Assembly (NCBI GenBank): GCA_963971535.1
Contig: OZ020587.1
Coordinates: 159,849,856-159,913,855 of the forward strand
DNA from: Notolepis coatsorum
Lineage: Eukaryota > Chordata > Actinopteri > Aulopiformes > Paralepididae
DNA length: 64,000 nt
Direction: 5' to 3'
The translations under genes were made by a program, and so were the position numbers. Numbering within the stretch: the first letter of the stretch is position 1; each line of letters begins with the position of its first letter. The notes under the pieces were generated by a model. The model did not search any database, was not told where the DNA came from, and was given only the letters and a program-made list of their open reading frames with translations. Below are positions 33,601 to 45,600 of the stretch, in pieces.

Positions 33601-36600
33601 AGCTCTGTGTTGTTGAGTTAAGTCATGGTTTTAGCTCTGTGTTGTTGAGTTAAGTCATGGTTTTAGCTCCGTGTTGTTGAGAGTTAAGTCATGGTTTTAG
33701 TTCCCTGTGTTGTTGAGAGTTAAGTCATTGTTTTAGCTCTGTGTTGTTGAGTTAAGTCATGGTTTTAGCTCTGTGTTGTTGAGAGTTAAGTCATGGTTTT
33801 AGCTCTGTCTTGTTGAGAGTTAAGTCATGGTTTTAGCTCCCTGTTGTTGAGAGTTAAGTCATGGTTTTAAATCCGTGTTGTTGAGAGTTAAGTCATGGTT
33901 TTAGCTCTGTGTTGTTGAGAGTTAAGTCATGGTTTTAGCTCTGTGTTGTTGAGAGTTAAGTCATGGTTTTAGTTCCCTGTGTTGTTGAGAGTTAAGTCAT
34001 GGTTTTAGCACTGTGTTGTTGAGTTAAGTCATGGTTTTAGCTCTGTGTTGTTGAGAGTTAAGTCATGGTTTTAGATCTGTGTTGTTGAGTTAAGTCATGG
34101 TTTTAGCTCTGTGTTGTTGAGTTAAGTCATGGTTTTAGCTCTGTGTTGTTGAGAGTTAAGTCATGGTTTTAGCTCTGTCTTGTTGAGAGTTAAGTCATGG
34201 TTTTAGCTCCGTGTTGTTGAGAGTTAAGTCATGGTTTTAGCTCTGTCTTGTTGAGAGTTAAGTCATGGTTTTAGCTCTGTCTTGTTGAGAGTTAAGTCAT
34301 GGTTTTAGCTCTGTGTTGTTGAGAGTTAAGTCATGGTTTTAGCTCCGTCTTGTTGAGAGTTAAGTCATGGTTTTAGCTCCGTGTTGTTGAGAGTTAAGTC
34401 ATGGTTTTAGCTCTGTCTTGTTGAGAGTTAAGTCGTGGTTTTAGCTCCCTGTTGTTGAGAGTTAAGTCATGGTTTTAGCTCTGTGTTGTTGAGTTAAGTC
34501 ATGGTTTTAGCTCTGTGTTGTTGAGTTAAGTCATGGTTTTAGCTCCGTGTTGTTGAGAGTTAAGTCATGGTTTTAGTTCCCTGTGTTGTTGAGAGTTAAG
34601 TCATGGTTTTAGCTCTGTGTTGTTGAGTTAAGTCATGGTTTTAGCTCTGTGTTGTTGAGAGTTAAGTCATGGTTTTAGCTCTGTCTTGTTGAGAGTTAAG
34701 TCATGGTTTTAGCTCCCTGTTGTTGAGAGTTAAGTCATGGTTTTAAATCCGTGTTGTTGAGAGTTAAGTCATGGTTTTAGCTCTGTGTTGTTGAGTTAAG
34801 TCATGGTTTTAGCTCTGTGTTGTTGAGTTAAATCATGGTTTTAGCTCTGTGTTGTTGAGAGTTAAGTCATGGTTTTAGTTCCCCGTGTTGTTGAGAGTTA
34901 AGTCATGGTTTTAGCTCTGTGTTGTTGAGTTAAGTCATGGTTTTAGCTCCGTGTTGTTGAGAGTTAAGTCATGGTTTTAGCTCTGTCTTGTTGAGAGTTA
35001 AGTCATGGTTTTAGCTCTGTGTTGTTGAGAGTTAAGTCATGGTTTTAGCTCTGTGTTGTTGAGAGTTAAGTCGTGGTTTTAGTTCCCTGTGTTGTTGAGA
35101 GTTAAGTCATGGTTTTAGCACTGTGTTGTTGAGTTAAGTCATGGTTTTAGCTCTGTGTTGTTGAGAGTTAAGTCATGGTTTTAGATCTGTGTTGTTGAGT
35201 TAAGTCATGGTTTTAGCTCTGTGTTGTTGAGAGTTAAGTCATGGTTTTAGCTCTGTGTTGTTGAGAGTTAAGTCATGGTTTTAGCTCTGTCTTGTTGAGA
35301 GTTAAGTCATGGTTTTAGCTCCGTGTTGTTGAGTTAAGTCATGGTTTTAGCTCCCTGTTGTTGAGAGTTAAGTCATGGTTTTAGCTCTGTGTTGTTGAGT
35401 TAAGTCATGGTTTTAGCTCTGTGTTGTTGAGTTAAATCATGGTTTTAGCTCTGTGTTGTTGAGAGTTAAGTCATGGTTTTAGTTCCCCGTGTTGTTGAGA
35501 GTTAAGTCATGGTTTTAGCTCTGTGTTGTTGAGTTAAGTCATGGTTTTAGCTCCGTGTTGTTGAGAGTTAAGTCATGGTTTTAGCTCTGTCTTGTTGAGA
35601 GTTAAGTCATGGTTTTAGCTCTGTGTTGTTGAGAGTTAAGTCATGGTTTTAGCTCTGTGTTGTTGAGAGTTAAGTCATGGTTTTAGTTCCCTGTGTTGTT
35701 GAGAGTTAAGTCATGGTTTTAGCACTGTGTTGTTGAGTTAAGTCATGGTTTTAGCTCTGTGTTGTTGAGAGTTAAGTCATGGTTTTAGATCTGTGTTGTT
35801 GAGTTAAGTCATGGTTTTAGCTCTGTGTTGTTGAGAGTTAAGTCATGGTTTTAGCTCTGTGTTGTTGAGAGTTAAGTCATGGTTTTAGCTCTGTCTTGTT
35901 GAGAGTTAAGTCATGGTTTTAGCTCCGTGTTGTTGAGAGTTAAGTCATGGTTTTAGCTCTGTCTTGTTGAGAGTTAAGTCATGGTTTTAGCTCTGTCTTG
36001 TTGAGAGTTAAGTCATGGTTTTAGCTCCCTGTTGTTGAGAGTTAAGTCATGGTTTTAGCTCTGTGTTGTTGAGTTAAGTCATGGTTTTAGCTCTGTGTTG
36101 TTGAGTTAAGTCATGGTTTTAGCTCCGTGTTGTTGAGAGTTAAGTCATGGTTTTAGTTCCCTGTGTTGTTGAGAGTTAAGTCATGGTTTTAGCTCTGTGT
36201 TGTTGAGTTAAGTCATGGTTTTAGCTCCGTGTTGTTGAGAGTTAAGTCATGGTTTTAGCTCTGTCTTGTTGAGAGTTAAGTCATGGTTTTAGCTCCCTGT
36301 TGTTGAGAGTTAAGTCATGGTTTTAGCTCTGTGTTGTTGAGAGTTAAGTCATGGTTTTAGCTCCCTGTTGTTGAGAGTTAAGTCATGGTTTTAGCTCTGT
36401 GTTGTTGAGTTAAGTCATGGTTTTAGCTCTGTGTTGTTGAGTTAAGTCATGGTTTTAGCTCCCTGTTGTTGAGTTAAGTCATGGTTTTAGCTCTGTGTTG
36501 TTGAGTTAAGTCATGGTTTTAGCTCCGTGTTGTTGAGAGTTAAGTCATGGTTTTAGCTCTGTCTTGTTGAGAGTTAAGTCATGGTTTTAGCTCTGTGTTG

Positions 36601-39600
36601 TTGAGAGTTAAGTCATGGTTTTAGCTCTGTGTTGTTGAGAGTTAAGTCATGGGTTTAGTTCCCTGTGTTGTTGAGAGTTAAGTCATGGTTTTAGCTCTGT
36701 GTTGTTGAGTTAAGTCATGGTTTTAGCTCTGTGTTGTTGAGAGTTAAGTCATGGTTTTAGTTCCCTGTGTTGTTGAGAGTTAAGTCATGGTTTTAGCTCT
36801 GTGTTGTTGAGAGTTAAGTCATGGTTTTAGTTCCCTGTGTTGTTGAGAGTTAAGTCATGGTTTTAGTTCCCCGTGTTGTTGAGAGTTAAGTCATGGTTTT
36901 AGCTCTGTGTTGTTGAGTTAAGTCATGGTTTTAGCTCCGTGTTGTTGAGAGTTAAGTCATGGTTTTAGCTCTGTCTTGTTGAGAGTTAAGTCATGGTTTT
37001 AGCTCTGTGTTGTTGAGAGTTAAGTCATGGTTTTAGCTCTGTGTTGTTGAGAGTTAAGTCATGGTTTTAGTTCCCTGTGTTGTTGAGAGTTAAGTCATGG
37101 TTTTAGCACTGTGTTGTTGAGTTAAGTCATGGTTTTAGCTCTGTGTTGTTGAGAGTTAAGTCATGGTTTTAGATCTGTGTTGTTGAGTTAAGTCATGGTT
37201 TTAGCTCTGTGTTGTTGAGAGTTAAGTCATGGTTTTAGCTCTGTGTTGTTGAGAGTTAAGTCATGGTTTTAGCTCTGTCTTGTTGAGAGTTAAGTCATGG
37301 TTTTAGCTCCGTGTTGTTGAGAGTTAAGTCATGGTTTTAGCTCTGTCTTGTTGAGAGTTAAGTCATGGTTTTAGCTCTGTCTTGTTGAGAGTTAAGTCAT
37401 GGTTTTAGCTCCCTGTTGTTGAGAGTTAAGTCATGGTTTTAGCTCTGTGTTGTTGAGTTAAGTCATGGTTTTAGCTCTGTGTTGTTGAGTTAAGTCATGG
37501 TTTTAGCTCCGTGTTGTTGAGAGTTAAGTCATGGTTTTAGTTCCCTGTGTTGTTGAGAGTTAAGTCATGGTTTTAGCTCTGTGTTGTTGAGTTAAGTCAT
37601 GGTTTTAGCTCCGTGTTGTTGAGAGTTAAGTCATGGTTTTAGCTCTGTCTTGTTGAGAGTTAAGTCATGGTTTTAGCTCCCTGTTGTTGAGAGTTAAGTC
37701 ATGGTTTTAGCTCTGTGTTGTTGAGAGTTAAGTCATGGTTTTAGCTCCCTGTTGTTGAGAGTTAAGTCATGGTTTTAGCTCTGTGTTGTTGAGTTAAGTC
37801 ATGGTTTTAGCTCTGTGTTGTTGAGTTAAGTCATGGTTTTAGCTCCCTGTTGTTGAGTTAAGTCATGGTTTTAGCTCTGTGTTGTTGAGTTAAGTCATGG
37901 TTTTAGCTCCGTGTTGTTGAGAGTTAAGTCATGGTTTTAGCTCTGTCTTGTTGAGAGTTAAGTCATGGTTTTAGCTCTGTGTTGTTGAGAGTTAAGTCAT
38001 GGTTTTAGCTCTGTGTTGTTGAGAGTTAAGTCATGGGTTTAGTTCCCTGTGTTGTTGAGAGTTAAGTCATGGTTTTAGCTCTGTGTTGTTGAGTTAAGTC
38101 ATGGTTTTAGCTCTGTGTTGTTGAGAGTTAAGTCATGGTTTTAGTTCCCTGTGTTGTTGAGAGTTAAGTCATGGTTTTAGCTCTGTGTTGTTGAGAGTTA
38201 AGTCATGGTTTTAGTTCCCTGTGTTGTTGAGAGTTAAGTCATGGTGTTAGCTCTGTCTTGTTGAGAGTTAAGTCATGGTTTTAGCTCTGTGTTGTTGAGA
38301 GTTAAGTCATGGTTTTAGCTCTGTGTTGAGTTAAGTCATGGTTTTAGCTCTGTGTTGTTGAGTTAAGTCATGCTTTTAGCCCTGTGTTGTTGAGAGTTAA
38401 GTCATGGTTTTAGCTCTGTGTTGTTGAGAGTTAAGTCATGGTTTTAGCTCTGTCTTGTTGAGAGTTAAGTCATGGTTTTAGCTCCGTGTTGTTGAGAGTT
38501 AAGTCATGGTTTTAGCTCTGTGTTGTTGAGTTAAATCATGGTTTTAGCTCTGTGTTGTTGAGAGTTAAGTCATGGTTTTAGTTCCCCGTGTTGTTGAGAG
38601 TTAAGTCATGGTTTTAGCTCTGTGTTGTTGAGTTAAGTCATGGTTTTAGCTCCGTGTTGTTGAGAGTTAAGTCATGGTTTTAGCTCTGTCTTGTTGAGAG
38701 TTAAGTCATGGTTTTAGCTCCCTGTTGTTGAGAGTTAAGTCATGGTTTTAGCTCTGTGTTGTTGAGAGTTAAGTCATGGTTTTAGCTCCCTGTTGTTGAG
38801 AGTTAAGTCATGGTTTTAGCTCTGTGTTGTTGAGTTAAGTCATGGTTTTAGCTCTGTGTTGTTGAGTTAAGTCATGGTTTTAGCTCCGTGTTGTTGAGAG
38901 TTAAGTCATGGTTTTAGTTCCCTGTGTTGTTGAGAGTTAAGTCATGGTTTTAGCTCTGTGTTGTTGAGTTAAGTCATGGTTTTAGCTCTGTGTTGTTGAG
39001 AGTTAAGTCATGGTTTTAGCTCTGTCTTGTTGAGAGTTAAGTCATGGTTTTAGCTCCCTGTTGTTGAGAGTTAAGTCATGGTTTTAAATCCGTGTTGTTG
39101 AGAGTTAAGTCATGGTTTTAGCTCTGTGTTGTTGAGAGTTAAGTCATGGTTTTAGCTCTGTGTTGTTGAGAGTTAAGTCATGGTTTTAGTTCCCTGTGTT
39201 GTTGAGAGTTAAGTCATGGTTTTAGCACTGTGTTGTTGAGTTAAGTCATGGTTTTAGCTCTGTGTTGTTGAGAGTTAAGTCATGGTTTTAGATCTGTGTT
39301 GTTGAGTTAAGTCATGGTTTTAGCTCTGTGTTGTTGAGAGTTAAGTCATGGTTTTAGCTCTGTGTTGTTGAGAGTTAAGTCATGGTTTTAGCTCTGTCTT
39401 GTTGAGAGTTAAGTCATGGTTTTAGCTCCGTGTTGTTGAGAGTTAAGTCATGGTTTTAGCTCTGTCTTGTTGAGAGTTAAGTCATGGTTTTAGCTCTGTC
39501 TTGTTGAGAGTTAAGTCATGGTTTTAGCTCTGTGTTGTTGAGAGTTAAGTCATGGTTTTAGCTCCGTCTTGTTGAGAGTTAAGTCATGGTTTTAGCTCCG

Positions 39601-42600
39601 TGTTGTTGAGAGTTAAGTCATGGTTTTAGCTCTGTCTTGTTGAGAGTTAAGTCATGGTTTTAGCTCCCTGTTGTTGAGAGTTAAGTCATGGTTTTAGCTC
39701 TGTGTTGTTGAGTTAAGTCATGGTTTTAGCTCTGTGTTGTTGAGTTAAGTCATGGTTTTAGCTCCGTGTTGTTGAGAGTTAAGTCATGGTTTTAGTTCCC
39801 TGTGTTGTTGAGAGTTAAGTCATGGTTTTAGCTCTGTGTTGTTGAGTTAAGTCATGGTTTTAGCTCTGTGTTGTTGAGAGTTAAGTCATGGTTTTAGCTC
39901 TGTCTTGTTGAGAGTTAAGTCATGGTTTTAGCTCCCTGTTGTTGAGAGTTAAGTCATGGTTTTAAATCCGTGTTGTTGAGAGTTAAGTCATGGTTTTAGC
40001 TCTGTGTTGTTGAGTTAAGTCATGGTTTTAGCTCTGTGTTGTTGAGTTAAATCATGGTTTTAGCTCTGTGTTGTTGAGAGTTAAGTCATGGTTTTAGTTC
40101 CCCGTGTTGTTGAGAGTTAAGTCATGGTTTTAGCTCTGTGTTGTTGAGTTAAGTCATGGTTTTAGCTCTGTGTTGTTGAGTTAAGTCATGGTTTTAGCTC
40201 CGTGTTGTTGAGAGTTAAGTCATGGTTTTAGTTCCCTGTGTTGTTGAGAGTTAAGTCATGGTTTTAGCTCTGTGTTGTTGAGTTAAGTCATGGTTTTAGC
40301 TCTGTGTTGTTGAGAGTTAAGTCATGGTTTTAGCTCTGTCTTGTTGAGAGTTAAGTCATGGTTTTAGCTCCCTGTTGTTGAGAGTTAAGTCATGGTTTTA
40401 AATCCGTGTTGTTGAGAGTTAAGTCATGGTTTTAGCTCTGTGTTGTTGAGAGTTAAGTCATGGTTTTAGCTCTGTGTTGTTGAGAGTTAAGTCATGGTTT
40501 TAGTTCCCTGTGTTGTTGAGAGTTAAGTCATGGTTTTAGCACTGTGTTGTTGAGTTAAGTCATGGTTTTAGCTCTGTGTTGTTGAGAGTTAAGTCATGGT
40601 TTTAGATCTGTGTTGTTGAGTTAAGTCATGGTTTTAGCTCTGTGTTGTTGAGAGTTAAGTCATGGTTTTAGCTCTGTGTTGTTGAGAGTTAAGTCATGGT
40701 TTTAGCTCTGTCTTGTTGAGAGTTAAGTCATGGTTTTAGCTCCGTGTTGTTGAGAGTTAAGTCATGGTTTTAGCTCTGTCTTGTTGAGAGTTAAGTCATG
40801 GTTTTAGCTCTGTCTTGTTGAGAGTTAAGTCATGGTTTTAGCTCTGTGTTGTTGAGAGTTAAGTCATGGTTTTAGCTCCGTCTTGTTGAGAGTTAAGTCA
40901 TGGTTTTAGCTCCGTGTTGTTGAGAGTTAAGTCATGGTTTTAGCTCTGTCTTGTTGAGAGTTAAGTCATGGTTTTAGCTCCCTGTTGTTGAGAGTTAAGT
41001 CATGGTTTTAGCTCTGTGTTGTTGAGTTAAGTCATGGTTTTAGCTCTGTGTTGTTGAGTTAAGTCATGGTTTTAGCTCCGTGTTGTTGAGAGTTAAGTCA
41101 TGGTTTTAGTTCCCCGTGTTGTTGAGAGTTAAGTCATGGTTTTAGCTCTGTGTTGTTGAGTTAAGTCATGGTTTTAGCTCTGTGTTGTTGAGAGTTAAGT
41201 CATGGTTTTAGCTCTGTCTTGTTGAGAGTTAAGTCATGGTTTTAGCTCCCTGTTGTTGAGAGTTAAGTCATGGTTTTAAATCCGTGTTGTTGAGAGTTAA
41301 GTCATGGTTTTAGCTCTGTGTTGTTGAGTTAAGTCATGGTTTTAGCTCTGTGTTGTTGAGTTAAATCATGGTTTTAGCTCTGTGTTGTTGAGAGTTAAGT
41401 CATGGTTTTAGTTCCCCGTGTTGTTGAGAGTTAAGTCATGGTTTTAGCTCTGTGTTGTTGAGTTAAGTCATGGTTTTAGCTCCGTGTTGTTGAGAGTTAA
41501 GTCATGGTTTTAGCTCTGTCTTGTTGAGAGTTAAGTCATGGTTTTAGCTCTGTGTTGTTGAGAGTTAAGTCATGGTTTTAGCTCTGTGTTGTTGAGAGTT
41601 AAGTCGTGGTTTTAGTTCCCTGTGTTGTTGAGAGTTAAGTCATGGTTTTAGCACTGTGTTGTTGAGTTAAGTCATGGTTTTAGCTCTGTGTTGTTGAGAG
41701 TTAAGTCATGGTTTTAGATCTGTGTTGTTGAGTTAAGTCATGGTTTTAGCTCTGTGTTGTTGAGAGTTAAGTCATGGTTTTAGCTCTGTGTTGTTGAGAG
41801 TTAAGTCATGGTTTTAGCTCTGTCTTGTTGAGAGTTAAGTCATGGTTTTAGCTCCGTGTTGTTGAGTTAAGTCATGGTTTTAGCTCCCTGTTGTTGAGAG
41901 TTAAGTCATGGTTTTAGCTCTGTGTTGTTGAGTTAAGTCATGGTTTTAGCTCTGTGTTGTTGAGTTAAATCATGGTTTTAGCTCTGTGTTGTTGAGAGTT
42001 AAGTCATGGTTTTAGTTCCCCGTGTTGTTGAGAGTTAAGTCATGGTTTTAGCTCTGTGTTGTTGAGTTAAGTCATGGTTTTAGCTCTGTGTTGTTGAGAG
42101 TTAAGTCATGGTTTTAGCTCTGTCTTGTTGAGAGTTAAGTCATGGTTTTAGCTCTGTGTTGTTGAGAGTTAAGTCATGGTTTTAGCTCTGTGTTGTTGAG
42201 AGTTAAGTCATGGTTTTAGTTCCCGGTGTTGTTGAGAGTTAAGTCATGGTTTTAGCACTGTGTTGTTGAGTTAAGTCATGGTTTTAGCTCTGTGTTGTTG
42301 AGAGTTAAGTCATGGTTTTAGATCTGTGTTGTTGAGTTAAGTCATGGTTTTAGCTCTGTGTTGTTGAGAGTTAAGTCATGGTTTTAGCTCTGTGTTGTTG
42401 AGAGTTAAGTCATGGTTTTAGCTCTGTCTTGTTGAGAGTTAAGTCATGGTTTTAGCTCCGTGTTGTTGAGAGTTAAGTCATGGTTTTAGCTCTGTCTTGT
42501 TGAGAGTTAAGTCATGGTTTTAGCTCTGTCTTGTTGAGAGTTAAGTCATGGTTTTAGCTCCCTGTTGTTGAGAGTTAAGTCATGGTTTTAGCTCTGTGTT

Positions 42601-45600
42601 GTTGAGTTAAGTCATGGTTTTAGCTCTGTGTTGTTGAGTTAAGTCATGGTTTTAGCTCCGTGTTGTTGAGAGTTAAGTCATGGTTTTAGTTCCCTGTGTT
42701 GTTGAGAGTTAAGTCATGGTTTTAGCTCTGTGTTGTTGAGTTAAGTCATGGTTTTAGCTCCGTGTTGTTGAGAGTTAAGTCATGGTTTTAGCTCTGTCTT
42801 GTTGAGAGTTAAGTCATGGTTTTAGCTCCCTGTTGTTGAGAGTTAAGTCATGGTTTTAGCTCTGTGTTGTTGAGAGTTAAGTCATGGTTTTAGCTCCCTG
42901 TTGTTGAGAGTTAAGTCATGGTTTTAGCTCTGTGTTGTTGAGTTAAGTCATGGTTTTAGCTCTGTGTTGTTGAGTTAAGTCATGGTTTTAGCTCCCTGTT
43001 GTTGAGTTAAGTCATGGTTTTAGCTCTGTGTTGTTGAGTTAAGTCATGGTTTTAGCTCCGTGTTGTTGAGAGTTAAGTCATGGTTTTAGCTCTGTCTTGT
43101 TGAGAGTTAAGTCATGGTTTTAGCTCTGTGTTGTTGAGAGTTAAGTCATGGTTTTAGCTCTGTGTTGTTGAGAGTTAAGTCATGGTTTTAGTTCCCTGTG
43201 TTGTTGAGAGTTAAGTCATGGTTTTAGCTCTGTGTTGTTGAGTTAAGTCATGGTTTTAGCTCTGTGTTGTTGAGAGTTAAGTCATGGTTTTAGTTCCCTG
43301 TGTTGTTGAGAGTTAAGTCATGGTTTTAGCTCTGTGTTGTTGAGAGTTAAGTCATGGTTTTAGTTCCCTGTGTTGTTGAGAGTTAAGTCATGGTGTTAGC
43401 TCTGTCTTGTTGAGAGTTAAGTCATGGTTTTAGCTCTGTGTTGTTGAGAGTTAAGTCATGGTTTTAGCTCTGTGTTGAGTTAAGTCATGGTTTTAGCTCT
43501 GTGTTGTTGAGTTAAGTCATGCTTTTAGCCCTGTGTTGTTGAGAGTTAAGTCATGGTTTTAGCTCTGTGTTGTTGAGAGTTAAGTCATGGTTTTAGCTCT
43601 GTCTTGTTGAGAGTTAAGTCATGGTTTTAGCTCCGTGTTGTTGAGAGTTAAGTCATGGTTTTAGCTCTGTGTTGTTGAGTTAAATCATGGTTTTAGCTCT
43701 GTGTTGTTGAGAGTTAAGTCATGGTTTTAGTTCCCCGTGTTGTTGAGAGTTAAGTCATGGTTTTAGCTCTGTGTTGTTGAGTTAAGTCATGGTTTTAGAT
43801 CTGTGTTGTTGAGTTAAGTCATGGTTTTAGCTCTGTGTTGTTGAGAGTTAAGTCATGGTTTTAGCTCTGTGTTGTTGAGAGTTAAGTCATGGTTTTAGCT
43901 CTGTCTTGTTGAGAGTTAAGTCATGGTTTTAGCTCCGTGTTGTTGAGAGTTAAGTCATGGTTTTAGCTCTGTCTTGTTGAGAGTTAAGTCATGGTTTTAG
44001 CTCTGTCTTGTTGAGAGTTAAGTCATGGTTTTAGCTCCCTGTTGTTGAGAGTTAAGTCATGGTTTTAGCTCTGTGTTGTTGAGTTAAGTCATGGTTTTAG
44101 CTCTGTGTTGTTGAGTTAAGTCATGGTTTTAGCTCCGTGTTGTTGAGAGTTAAGTCATGGTTTTAGTTCCCTGTGTTGTTGAGAGTTAAGTCATGGTTTT
44201 AGCTCTGTGTTGTTGAGTTAAGTCATGGTTTTAGCTCCGTGTTGTTGAGAGTTAAGTCATGGTTTTAGCTCTGTCTTGTTGAGAGTTAAGTCATGGTTTT
44301 AGCTCCCTGTTGTTGAGAGTTAAGTCATGGTTTTAGCTCTGTGTTGTTGAGAGTTAAGTCATGGTTTTAGCTCCCTGTTGTTGAGAGTTAAGTCATGGTT
44401 TTAGCTCTGTGTTGTTGAGTTAAGTCATGGTTTTAGCTCTGTGTTGTTGAGTTAAGTCATGGTTTTAGCTCCCTGTTGTTGAGTTAAGTCATGGTTTTAG
44501 CTCTGTGTTGTTGAGTTAAGTCATGGTTTTAGCTCCGTGTTGTTGAGAGTTAAGTCATGTTTTAGCTCTGTCTTGTTGAGAGTTAAGTCATGGTTTTAGC
44601 TCTGTGTTGTTGAGAGTTAAGTCATGGTTTTAGCTCTGTGTTGTTGAGAGTTAAGTCATGGTTTTAGTTCCCTGTGTTGTTGAGAGTTAAGTCATGGTTT
44701 TAGCTCTGTGTTGTTGAGTTAAGTCATGGTTTTAGCTCTGTGTTGTTGAGAGTTAAGTCATGGTTTTAGTTCCCTGTGTTGTTGAGAGTTAAGTCATGGT
44801 TTTAGCTCTGTGTTGTTGAGAGTTAAGTCATGGTTTTAGTTCCCTGTGTTGTTGAGAGTTAAGTCATGGTGTTAGCTCTGTCTTGTTGAGAGTTAAGTCA
44901 TGGTTTTAGCTCTGTGTTGTTGAGAGTTAAGTCATGGTTTTAGCTCTGTGTTGAGTTAAGTCATGGTTTTAGCTCTGTGTTGTTGAGTTAAGTCATGCTT
45001 TTAGCCCTGTGTTGTTGAGAGTTAAGTCATGGTTTTAGCTCTGTGTTGTTGAGAGTTAAGTCATGGTTTTAGCTCTGTCTTGTTGAGAGTTAAGTCATGG
45101 TTTTAGCTCCGTGTTGTTGAGAGTTAAGTCATGGTTTTAGCTCTGTGTTGTTGAGTTAAATCATGGTTTTAGCTCTGTGTTGTTGAGAGTTAAGTCATGG
45201 TTTTAGTTCCCCGTGTTGTTGAGAGTTAAGTCATGGTTTTAGCTCTGTGTTGTTGAGTTAAGTCATGGTTTTAGCTCCGTGTTGTTGAGAGTTAAGTCAT
45301 GGTTTTAGCTCTGTCTTGTTGAGAGTTAAGTCATGGTTTTAGCTCTGTGTTGTTGAGAGTTAAGTCATGGTTTTAGCTCTGTGTTGTTGAGAGTTAAGTC
45401 ATGGTTTTAGTTCCCTGTGTTGTTGAGAGTTAAGTCATGGTTTTAGCACTGTGTTGTTGAGTTAAGTCATGGTTTTAGCTCTGTGTTGTTGAGAGTTAAG
45501 TCATGGTTTTAGATCTGTGTTGTTGAGTTAAGTCATGGTTTTAGCTCTGTGTTGTTGAGAGTTAAGTCATGGTTTTAGCTCTGTGTTGTTGAGAGTTAAG

